A stretch of DNA of 28,484 nucleotides. Source: CAYUNA01 sp047629355 (GTDB lineage: Bacteria > Bacteroidota > Bacteroidia > Chitinophagales > Saprospiraceae). Positions 8,264 to 14,830 of the stretch are shown one piece after another. Position numbers and translations under genes: made by a program. Within the stretch, counting starts at the first letter, position 1, and every line of letters begins with the position of its first letter. Location of the stretch: the NCBI GenBank assembly GCA_047629355.1, contig JBLHWU010000061.1, forward strand, positions 1 through 28,484, in the 5' to 3' direction. The notes below the pieces were generated by a model that saw nothing but the letters and a program-made list of their open reading frames with translations, was not told where the DNA came from and made no database searches.

Positions 8264-9253
8264 CTAAATCGCCCATTTTAGCCAAATCGCCCCCCACGTA
8301 AAACCACCACCAAATGCGGTCAAAATTAAATTATCACCTTTTTTAAGTTGACTTTCATAATTCCAAAGGCAAAGTGGCAACGTTGCCGCCGTGGTATTCC
8401 CGTATTTTTGAATATTCATCATCACCCGTTCCATCGGAAAATCAGTCATACTCGATACGCTTTCGATAATCCGTTTGTTGGCTTGATGCGGTACCAACCA
8501 AGCGATATCGTCATTAGTCAAGTCATTCTTTTTCAATATTTCTTTAACTACCGACGACATTCCTCTCACCGCCGCTTTGAACACTGGGCGACCATCTTGA
8601 GATACACAATGTTCGCGCGCTGTTATTGTTTCTATCGTTGCTGGATGAAGTGAACCACCTGCTTTTTGATGCAGAAAATTTCGTCCGACACCATCGCTTT
8701 TCAACACAGAATCCATCACGCCTTCTTCTCCTTCCGTCGGTTCTAAAAGCACTGCGCCTGCGCCGTCACCAAAAATAATGCACGTCGAACGATCGGTATA
8801 ATCCATAATCGAAGACATCATATCTGCCCCGACTACGATAACTTTTTTGTGCGAACCCGACTCAACAAATTTCGCTGCCGTCGTCAACGCGTACAAGAAG
8901 CCCGAACAAGCCGCATTGATATCATAACAGAATGCGTTTTTAATACCTACTTTATCTGCTGTGACATTCGCTGTATCAGGGAATGGATAGTCTGCTGTCA
9001 CCGTCGCACAAATCATCAAATCTATCTCTTCCACAGAAGTACCCGTCTTTTCCAAAAGTCCTTTTACGGCTTCCACTGCCATGTCCGAAGTCGCTTTTCC
9101 TTCGCCTTTCAAAATTCTTCGTTCTTCGATACCTGTGCGTGTACGAATCCATTCATCGTTGGTATCAACCATGGTTTCCAACTCTGCGTTAGTCAACACA
9201 TAGTCTGGCACATAGCCCTGAACGCCTGTTATTGCTGCACGAATTTTCGTCAT
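8264..9253 (-). CDS. fabH: 3-oxoacyl-ACP synthase III
   Basis: Condenses a short acyl-CoA with malonyl-ACP to start each fatty-acid chain, in the cytoplasm. The 329 residues match the family length. The catalytic triad is visible: C116 in DINAACSGF, H256 in VPHQANKR and N286 in KYGNTTAA. GGGFTWGA near the C-terminus closes the thiolase fold. It is first in the minus-strand run fabH-efp-accB-accC, which joins chain initiation to malonyl-CoA supply. Upstream lie two palindromes (9318-9337, 9362-9388) that may be operators. The ATG at 9253 directly precedes the conserved TKIRAAITGVQGYVP. Confidence 0.97.
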   Translation of the reverse strand: MTKIRAAITGVQGYVPDYVLTNAELETMVDTNDEWIRTRTGIEERRILKGEGKATSDMAVEAVKGLLEKTGTSVEEIDLMICATVTADYPFPDTANVTADKVGIKNAFCYDINAACSGFLYALTTAAKFVESGSHKKVIVVGADMMSSIMDYTDRSTCIIFGDGAGAVLLEPTEGEEGVMDSVLKSDGVGRNFLHQKAGGSLHPATIETITAREHCVSQDGRPVFKAAVRGMSSVVKEILKKNDLTNDDIAWLVPHQANKRIIESVSSMTDFPMERVMMNIQKYGNTTAATLPLCLWNYESQLKKGDNLILTAFGGGFTWGAIWLKWAI

Positions 9254-9317
9254 GTTTAATAGTGTATTAATGTTTGATATATTTTCAAAATGATGGTCAA
9301 TAACCTATTCCTAGATT

Positions 9318-9337
9318 TTAATGTTTTAAAACATTAA
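9318..9337. promoter_or_regulatory. 20-bp perfect palindrome upstream of fabH
   Basis: TTAATGTTTT/AAAACATTAA lies 65-84 bp upstream of the fabH start. Its length and symmetry suit a dimeric repressor site. No second copy was seen in the window. The rest of 9254-9545 holds no recognisable gene. Confidence 0.5.
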
Positions 9338-9361
9338 TTTCTAAGAACCGAATATATCTTA

Positions 9362-9388
9362 TTTTAAAGTGGCGTTACCACTTAAAAA
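9362..9388. promoter_or_regulatory. Second inverted repeat upstream of fabH
   Basis: TTTTAAAGTGG and CCACTTAAAAA are separated by five bases, with one mismatch. The site is about 110-135 bp upstream of fabH. It could be an operator or a small hairpin. Confidence 0.35.
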
Positions 9389-9545
9389 ACTGTAAATCAA
9401 TTGTTTAAATGTGTGAAAAGCTATTTTCTGATAACGATATAGTTGAAATATAGCATTTTCACTAAAAAAGCCGCAAGGTAAAAGATATTGTAGGAAATGG
9501 AAAAGGAATGGACAATAAAATGACGAGAAGATACAGTTTTCAAAT

Positions 9546-9584
9546 AAAAAAAGCCGCGTGTTATTTTCGCAACACGTGGCTTTT
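9546..9584 (-). terminator. Terminator of the S24 repressor gene
   Basis: The stem GCCGCGTGTT / AACACGTGGC contains one G-U pair. It is followed on the minus strand by a run of seven T and sits 26 bp after the repressor stop codon. Confidence 0.8.
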
Positions 9585-9609
9585 CTCCTTTATTTCTTAA
9601 AGGATACTA

Positions 9610-10332
9610 TTAACTTATCGCATAAGAAGTCAATCGACATTTAACCTTCAGAATCTGTCGAATATCCGAAATATCCACCTCGTAAGGTTTATAAACCGTC
9701 CCATTGTCCGAAATTAACCGCAACTGTACCGCCTCGCTTTCTTCCCGAATTTGCTGCACTCGCTTCGCCACAACTACATCTGTCACAATCACATAAACAT
9801 GATTGTCACGCAAAGTATCACCCCGTTCAAGTGGTTCACAAATCACCACGTCGCCATTGGTCACGGTCGGATACATGCTATCTCCACTAATTTCAAAAGC
9901 AATCAAACTCCCCTCCATATTCGGCACAGAAAACTTCGGTAATTCTTTCATGAAGTCCGCATCATGATGCTCAATCGCATAACCCGCAAGCGCACGATTA
10001 GGAACAAGCGTAATATTCTGCCGACCGCTGCGCATATTTCGCTCTCCCAAACTCATCGACGGAAAATCTTCGCGACCAGGGATTCCATTCAAAAACATAT
10101 CTGGCGTGAGCCCAAACAAATAATTGGCATCAATACCAAAAAGTTTAAACAATTTATTCAATTGGTCAACTGTAATGTTTCGTTGTCCTTTTAAAATGGA
10201 ATTGACGACGTGATTGTACGTTCCGAGCTTTTTGGCAATGTCAGATTTGCCTTTGATGAGGTTTAATTTTTCGAGCTCTTCAAAGACTTCTTTAAACCGC
10301 TGATTGACAATGTGTTCTGAGAAATTTTTCAT
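9610..10332 (-). CDS. HTH/S24-peptidase transcriptional repressor (LexA/CI-like)
   Basis: 240 residues. The N-terminal helix-turn-helix (about 15-75: KSDIAKKLGTYNHVVNSILKG) is of XRE type. The C-terminal S24 domain (about 110-235) has the catalytic Ser152 in SGDSMYP and Lys190 in VVVAKRV. An Ala-Gly pair (LAGY, residues 115-118) lies where LexA-like proteins cleave themselves; whether this one does is unknown. Such proteins bind palindromic operators as dimers and are often inactivated by DNA damage. It is divergent from the GH73 gene at 10469. The intergenic region carries three TTAAAACAAT half-sites, one only 12 bp upstream of this start, suggesting autoregulation. It is not LexA in the strict sense: its domain order also fits phage CI-type or general stress repressors. 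Confidence 0.88.
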   Translation of the reverse strand: MKNFSEHIVNQRFKEVFEELEKLNLIKGKSDIAKKLGTYNHVVNSILKGQRNITVDQLNKLFKLFGIDANYLFGLTPDMFLNGIPGREDFPSMSLGERNMRSGRQNITLVPNRALAGYAIEHHDADFMKELPKFSVPNMEGSLIAFEISGDSMYPTVTNGDVVICEPLERGDTLRDNHVYVIVTDVVVAKRVQQIREESEAVQLRLISDNGTVYKPYEVDISDIRQILKVKCRLTSYAIS

Positions 10333-10343
10333 TTTAAATAAAA

Positions 10344-10420
10344 ATTGTTTTAATTTTATTTGGAACTTAAAACAATTTGTTACTATCTTTGCGTTGTGGT
10401 TAGATTAAAACAATTGTTTT
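10344..10420 (+). promoter_or_regulatory. Shared operator/promoter between the S24 repressor and GH73 genes
   Basis: The half-site TTAAAACAAT occurs three times: inverted at 10344-10353, direct at 10367-10376 and direct at 10405-10414. The first two form ATTGTTTTAA-N13-TTAAAACAAT. The third is inside the perfect 14-bp palindrome AAAACAA/TTGTTTT (10407-10420). A plus-strand promoter fits the Bacteroidota form: TTTG 10359-10362, 21 bp, then TATCTTTG 10384-10391. The middle operator lies between the two boxes and the third just downstream of the expected start, positions suited to repression. The binding protein is presumed to be the S24 repressor. Confidence 0.7.
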
Positions 10421-10468
10421 GATTATTTTGAAACCTAAAGTTACAAAAACTTTATCAATTTCTCAAAA

Positions 10469-11368
10469 ATGATGCAAAATACACCAAATAGTTTCCATAA
10501 TAACGAAAAAGGTGCCCAAAAAGACGACCTTTTCAGCAATCGACAAGGCGTTCAGGATAAAACAAATGAGTCAATATTGTCGCTTCCTAACTTTGAAATG
10601 CTGATAAAAAGGGCATTTCAAATATTGACCAAACTTTTTGTTTCAACAAAATATCAGTTTTTCAAACGCACTCAACATGCTGATTTTAACCTTCGTTGGA
10701 GATTGCCCTTCCGAATGACATGGTTTCAATTGGCATTTTTAGCATCTGCGATTTATATTGTTTTCAAAAAAGATTTGTCCTTTTCTGTAAATATGAAATC
10801 GCCTGATACTTTTATAGCTGACCGTGAAGATGATTATTCTAATGGTAAAAACAATTCTGGGTTTGCCCAAAATGTTTCCCTGAAAGATAACGCTCGCGCA
10901 TTTGCTGATGCACCAAATGACGATAAAGAAACACGCACCGTAAAATCCTATATTCGTCGGTTTAAAGATTTGGCACAGACGGAAGGTCAAAAATACGGCA
11001 TTCCTGCAAGCATCAAAATGGCGCAAGCTTTACTGGAAAGTAATGCTGGTCGCAGCGGGTTATCCACCAAAAACAACAATCATTTTGGTATCAAATGTTT
11101 CTCTAAAAATTGTAAAAAAAATCACTGTGCTAATTTCAATGATGATCACCACAAAGATTTTTTCAGAAAGTATAAAAGCCCATGGGCAAGCTGGCGATCA
11201 CATAGTAAATTCGTAGCCAATGGTCGCTATAAATCACTCAAAAAACATGGTAACGACTATGAAGCTTGGGCTTATGGTTTAAAAAAATTAGGCTATGCAA
11301 CTGACCCGAATTATCCGCAAAAATTGATTAAAAAAATTGAGCAATACCGCTTGAATTTGCTCGATTAA
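10469..11368 (+). CDS. Membrane-anchored GH73-type glucosaminidase (peptidoglycan hydrolase)
   Basis: 299 residues. A polar N-terminal region of about 80 residues is followed by one membrane segment (about 84-100) and a low-complexity linker. The C-terminal glucosaminidase/mannosyl-glycoprotein endo-beta-N-acetylglucosaminidase-like domain (about 160-297) has IPASIKMAQALLESNAGRSGL, with E190 as the likely catalytic glutamate, and NNHFGIKC plus YGLKKLGYATDPNYPQKL, typical of FlgJ/GH73 enzymes. It should cut glycan strands of peptidoglycan on the periplasmic side. It lacks the LysM domains often fused to such enzymes. It has its own promoter under three operator half-sites shared with the divergent S24 repressor, so its expression is probably conditional. 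There are two adjacent ATG codons at 10469; either may start translation. Confidence 0.88.
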   Translation: MMQNTPNSFHNNEKGAQKDDLFSNRQGVQDKTNESILSLPNFEMLIKRAFQILTKLFVSTKYQFFKRTQHADFNLRWRLPFRMTWFQLAFLASAIYIVFKKDLSFSVNMKSPDTFIADREDDYSNGKNNSGFAQNVSLKDNARAFADAPNDDKETRTVKSYIRRFKDLAQTEGQKYGIPASIKMAQALLESNAGRSGLSTKNNNHFGIKCFSKNCKKNHCANFNDDHHKDFFRKYKSPWASWRSHSKFVANGRYKSLKKHGNDYEAWAYGLKKLGYATDPNYPQKLIKKIEQYRLNLLD

Positions 11369-11369
11369 T

Positions 11370-11425
11370 GGGATTAATTCGATTAACGCATCAATCGAAA
11401 GAATCAAGTCAATCGAATTAATCCC
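11370..11425. repeat. GATT/AATC-rich hairpin repeat, copy 1
   Basis: Perfect 15-bp arms GGGATTAATTCGATT (11370-11384) and AATCGAATTAATCCC (11411-11425), starting two bases after the GH73 stop. The loop reads AACGCATCAATCGAAAGAATCAA-like sequence; a closely similar core is at 23921-23963 after hutI. It may help terminate or stabilise the transcript. Confidence 0.6.
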
Positions 11426-11457
11426 AATAACTTAAGACCATGTATGTTCTGGGTATT

Positions 11458-11497
11458 GACCGCCTTTTCAGGGATGTAAAGTGCGGTCCTTTTTTTT
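11458..11497 (+). terminator. Terminator downstream of the GH73 gene
   Basis: Stem GACCGC / GCGGTC with inner TTT/AAA pairing, followed by CCTTTTTTTT. It lies between the plus-strand GH73 gene and the minus-strand PhyH gene. Confidence 0.7.
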
Positions 11498-11506
11498 CTT
11501 TAAAAT

Positions 11507-12496
11507 TTAGTGGTCGTGACCTTCCAATAAAGCAGGTCGCTGCGAAATTTCATGGTAACAAATCGCCTCTTCGCAAAAATAATGCGCAACCATACTCTTT
11601 CGAGTCGTACCTACTTGCTTGATTCCTTCACCTCCATGTAGCAAGTTTGCATGCCAAATCAATACATCACCTTTCTTTGCAAAAAAGTATTCCTTTTTAA
11701 GATTATGCTCTGCAATCACCGCCGCAATTTTATCTTCATAATTGGTATAAACCTTCTCCCCAATCATATATTTTGTATTTCCAGAATCATAATCCGTACT
11801 CATAACATAAGGTAAGCGATGACTGCCTGGATAGTAAAAGAGTGGTCCATTGCCTTCATGCGTATCCTCCATTGCAACCCAAGCCGCGGTCATATAGCCC
11901 GCAGGTTCGGTCGTCATGTGGATGCTATCCGAGTGTGCCCGTTGTTCGCTACCTTCGATAAAATGAATCGTGTGAAAGGGCAAAATTTTCTTACCCATTA
12001 CAAAACCGAGGAAATCCAACAGTTTCTTGTTTTTAAAAAAAGTCTGCTCAATAAAAGAGGAGTCCTTGTAAGCTTCCATCAATTTTCTACCCGTATAATT
12101 AAAATCAGCTTTTTGTTCTGCCATCAATCTCGCAACTTCTTCGTTCGATTTCTCGACCTCTTTTTCGGTAAAAAAATTGCGCAAAATCATGAAGCCATTT
12201 TCCTCAAAATTCAAAACTTGCTCTTGAAATTCTTTATCCAGTTTTTTAAAATCAGGATGTTTTAACAACTCTTCCCGCCCATTTGGCTGGTCAAGCCAAG
12301 GAATCTCCTTCGATTTATTTTTAAAAACCTGACTACCCAAACTGCTGAAAATACTACGATTCAAGCCATGCTTTTGATACAACTGCTTATTATGCGCCAA
12401 TTTTTTGCCATTCAATAAATTGTTAATCACATAAACGGCTTTGAAACTGCGCAATCTACCCGTGTATTTTTTAAAAACCTTATTTAATGAAATCAT
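11507..12496 (-). CDS. PhyH-family Fe(II)/2-oxoglutarate dioxygenase
   Basis: A jelly-roll dioxygenase that should hydroxylate a small molecule or lipid using Fe(II), O2 and 2-oxoglutarate; the substrate is not evident. The iron ligands are visible: HSD in QRAHSDSIHM and the distal His in LLHGGEG, followed by an Arg (TTRKSM) suited to bind 2-oxoglutarate. PGSHRLP is a PhyH-type signature. The frame is open to an ATG at 12610, but the first 38 residues look like untranslated leader, and MISLNKVFKKYTGRLR at 12496 is a better start. The gene diverges from metF; a TATTTTTG box (12640-12647, minus strand) could drive it, with a leader of about 140 nt. No biosynthetic cluster surrounds it. Confidence 0.85.
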   Translation of the reverse strand: MISLNKVFKKYTGRLRSFKAVYVINNLLNGKKLAHNKQLYQKHGLNRSIFSSLGSQVFKNKSKEIPWLDQPNGREELLKHPDFKKLDKEFQEQVLNFEENGFMILRNFFTEKEVEKSNEEVARLMAEQKADFNYTGRKLMEAYKDSSFIEQTFFKNKKLLDFLGFVMGKKILPFHTIHFIEGSEQRAHSDSIHMTTEPAGYMTAAWVAMEDTHEGNGPLFYYPGSHRLPYVMSTDYDSGNTKYMIGEKVYTNYEDKIAAVIAEHNLKKEYFFAKKGDVLIWHANLLHGGEGIKQVGTTRKSMVAHYFCEEAICYHEISQRPALLEGHDH

Positions 12497-12626
12497 GTGT
12501 CGTGATTCGTTATTATTCTGATTAACTACTAATTTTCGATTAATACGACTACTTTGAAGTAGCTGTCTTAACTTTACAACAACAAAATCAGTTTTTAAAT
12601 TAGGAAACATTCGTCAAACAATTTTG

Positions 12627-12647
12627 TAAATTTGCATCGCAAAAATA
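12627..12647. promoter_or_regulatory. Back-to-back -7 boxes between the PhyH gene and metF
   Basis: TAAATTTG (12627-12634, plus) and the reverse complement of CAAAAATA (12640-12647, i.e. TATTTTTG on minus) face away from each other five bases apart. Both fit TAnnTTTG. No ideal -33 TTTG was found for either, so this is tentative. Confidence 0.4.
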
Positions 12648-12745
12648 AGCAAATTAAAAACTACTGCCCACCAAATTCCGTTAGAAGTCTTCAGACGTCG
12701 CTTTACCAAAAAAATAATGCACCAATAAACTTATATACTAAACTC

Positions 12746-13702
12746 ATGAAAGTTACTGACTATTTCGATAAAGCCAACGGGCAGACACTAATTTCTTTTG
12801 AGGTTTTACCACCGCTGAAGGGAGGTAGCATGAAAGCTATTTTTGATACGCTTGACCCTTTAATGGAATTCAAGCCACCATTTATTGACGTGACCTATCA
12901 CCGTCAAGATTTTTCTTATCAGCAACGAGATAGCGGCTATTTTGAGAAAATCGCTATCCGCAAACGCCCAGGAACGGTCGGTATTTGTGCAGCCATCATG
13001 CACCGTTATGGAATTGATGCAGTGCCGCATTTGATTTGTGGTGGCTTTAGTAAGGAGGAAACAGAAAATGCGCTAATTGATTTGAATTTTTTGAATATCA
13101 ATAATGTATTGGCCCTGCGAGGTGATGCGCGGAAGTTTGATGGGAAATTTTTACCAGAACCCGATGGACATAATTATGCCATTGATTTGGTCAATCAATT
13201 AGACGAGATTAACAAGGGAAAATATCTCGATGCCAATATTGAAAATGGTGAAAAAACCGATTTTTGCATCGGTATCGCAGGTTATCCTGAGAAGCATTTT
13301 GAAGCGCCAAATATGGATTTTGATTTGAAATGGACAAAAGAGAAAGTAGATGCAGGCGCAGATTATATCGTAACGCAGATGTTTTTTGACAATGAAAAAT
13401 ACTTCGCTTATGTGGATGCTTGCCGCAAAGCTGGCATCAACGTTCCCATTGTTCCAGGCTTGAAACCATTGACAAAATTATATCAATTGAATAGTTTGCC
13501 TCGATTATTTCACTTAGATTTACCTGAAGATTTGGTCAAAGCTACTCAAGAAGCAAAAGATGCAAAAGCGCGAGTAGAAGTCGGCATCGAATGGTTAGTG
13601 ATGCAATCAAAAGAGCTAAAAAAACGAGGCGTTCCATGCTTGCACTATTATACAATGGGTGATGCGACGACGATTCGAAAAATAGCAGAACAAGTCTTTT
13701 AA
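12746..13702 (+). CDS. metF: Methylenetetrahydrofolate reductase
   Basis: Reduces 5,10-methylene-THF to 5-methyl-THF for methionine synthesis, using FAD. The 318 residues fit the bacterial enzyme. The FEVLPPLKGG motif near the N-terminus contains the conserved glutamate (E19), followed by DVTYH, LALRGD (folate-pocket region) and YIVTQMFFDNEKYFAY, which are family signatures. The frame is open to 12632, but MKVTDYFDKANG at 12746 matches the usual start, leaving a leader of about 110 nt from the TAAATTTG box. I saw no recognisable SAM riboswitch in that leader. It is divergent from the PhyH gene and followed by an inverted repeat at 13731-13771. Confidence 0.95.
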   Translation: MKVTDYFDKANGQTLISFEVLPPLKGGSMKAIFDTLDPLMEFKPPFIDVTYHRQDFSYQQRDSGYFEKIAIRKRPGTVGICAAIMHRYGIDAVPHLICGGFSKEETENALIDLNFLNINNVLALRGDARKFDGKFLPEPDGHNYAIDLVNQLDEINKGKYLDANIENGEKTDFCIGIAGYPEKHFEAPNMDFDLKWTKEKVDAGADYIVTQMFFDNEKYFAYVDACRKAGINVPIVPGLKPLTKLYQLNSLPRLFHLDLPEDLVKATQEAKDAKARVEVGIEWLVMQSKELKKRGVPCLHYYTMGDATTIRKIAEQVF

Positions 13703-13730
13703 AAGAAGTCAGAAGCGAGACCACTTTGCT

Positions 13731-13771
13731 GTCAGAAGTCAGATAAAACTCATATCCTTCTGGCTTCTGAC
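13731..13771. repeat. Inverted repeat downstream of metF (GTCAGAAG type)
   Basis: GTCAGAAGTCAG and CTGGCTTCTGAC pair over 12 bp with one G-U. A further direct copy AGAAGTCAGAAG lies at 13704-13715, and a related CAGAAGTCAG inside the next (broken) gene at about 14122. There is no T-run, so it is not a classical terminator for metF. Confidence 0.5.
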
Positions 13772-13823
13772 CATAAAAAAATCTGACCGCTTTAAATAAA
13801 TTTTTACTTAAAAATATACCATT

Positions 13824-14251
13824 ATGGAAATTCTTAAACAAGCCCATTCAGGGCTTCGCTAGGTACTTTTAGCTTTGCTTTTATACGCTATTTACAATGC
13901 TTTTACTGGTTGGAAGTCTGGTCGTAGCTTTACAAATGGCGACCGAAAAGTCAATTTATTTACCATGATTCCGGCACATGTGATGTTGCTTTTGGGATTC
14001 GCATTGTATTTCATAAACGGCTGGTATAAAATAAATGCGGAGGTGATGAAAGAAGCAACTTTGCGCTTTTTTGCAGTCGAACACATGACGATGATGGTAT
14101 TCTAATCACCATCGACTATGGCAGAAGTCAGCGAGGTGCGACTGATTTAAAGAAATTTAAAACGTCTTTTTGGTTGTTTTTAATTACATTAGTCGTAATT
14201 TTGGCAGGCATTCCGTGGACAATGAGATTTTCAACTGCGGGCTGGTTTTAA
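13824..14251 (+). pseudogene. Broken small multi-pass membrane protein (cytochrome b-like)
   Basis: Reading from ATG 13824 gives MEILKQAHSGLR, then TAG at 13860-13862, then VLLALLLYAIYNAFTGW... with three hydrophobic segments and the motif RFFAVEHMTMM. The frame breaks near 14103 and resumes in another frame as ITIDYGRSQRGATDLKKFKTS, a further membrane helix and a stop at 14249-14251. The overall pattern (HSGLRW, RFF.VEH.SM, GYxRSKR, IPWP) matches a Bacteroidota family of about 145 residues often annotated 'cytochrome B'. The TAG replaces the Trp codon expected at HSGLRW (TGG to TAG). One or two short-sequence errors could mimic this, but two independent lesions favour a pseudogene. Confidence 0.75.
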
Positions 14252-14265
14252 AAAGTCTTTAGCAA

Positions 14266-14301
14266 GTTAGTCTTTAGTGTTCCAGAAAGCTAAAGACCAA
14301 C
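14266..14301 (+). terminator. Weak hairpin after the small membrane protein pseudogene
   Basis: GTTAGTCTTTAG and CTAAAGACCAAC pair with one mismatch, 15 bp after the stop. There is no T-run, so it is at best a weak or processing-type terminator. Between here and 14594 I see no gene. Confidence 0.35.
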
Positions 14302-14594
14302 TCACTAAAACCCAATGTTTTCTGATAAAAAGGCGACACTTTATTCATTAAGCTAAAATATTAACCCAAAAACTGTCGCATATTTTTCAAAAAGGGATTT
14401 AGAAAAATCCGACAGCACACTATTTGCATACCTTTATAAAAGATTAATAATCAGTTATTTAAAAATAAATTAAAATACCTTTTGGAGAATTTTTAAGCAA
14501 AAAATCCGAGAATGGTTAAATTTTGTATTTGTAAACATTATTTAATTTATCGAACTTTACCATAGAAATATTTTCCAACTTAACAGACTTTAGT

Positions 14595-14698
14595 AGCAAG
14601 GGTATCTTCGATTATTTTTTAAAAACGATTATTAGACAATCGGAGATACTTTGTTTTCTCTCCTTTCTTGCTTTTTCTAAAATAGCAAGAACCTTTTT
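14595..14698 (+). promoter_or_regulatory. Two-hairpin leader before the 1194-residue surface protein
   Basis: Hairpin 1: GTATCTTCGATT (14602-14613) with AATCGGAGATAC (14638-14649). Hairpin 2: TTCTTGCT (14665-14672) with AGCAAGAA (14684-14691), followed by CCTTTTT, so it is terminator-like. AGCAAG at 14595-14600 could alternatively pair with CTTGCT (14667-14672), giving two mutually exclusive folds, as in an attenuator. It is 133 bp upstream of the start codon. No effector is known, and it could be a plain upstream terminator. Confidence 0.35.
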
Positions 14699-14830
14699 AC
14701 CTATCATTTTTGATGCATCCAATTCTCTTTTGACAATCAAAAGACTGGAATTGTATTGCAATTTCTTCTCACAACTATTTCAACAAACATTGTAGGCTTC
14801 AGCTATTCCTACGTTCTAAACCTAAATTTT

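Noticed and set aside
8849..9259. Plus-strand ORF opposite fabH
   Set aside because: Shadow of fabH; composition is rich in Cys/Arg/Phe and not protein-like.
12635..12745. SAM or other riboswitch in the metF leader
   Set aside because: No arrangement of stems matching SAM-type riboswitches was visible; only short chance pairings.
13731..13771. Intrinsic terminator for metF
   Set aside because: The stem is good, but A-rich sequence follows on the plus strand where a T-run would be needed.
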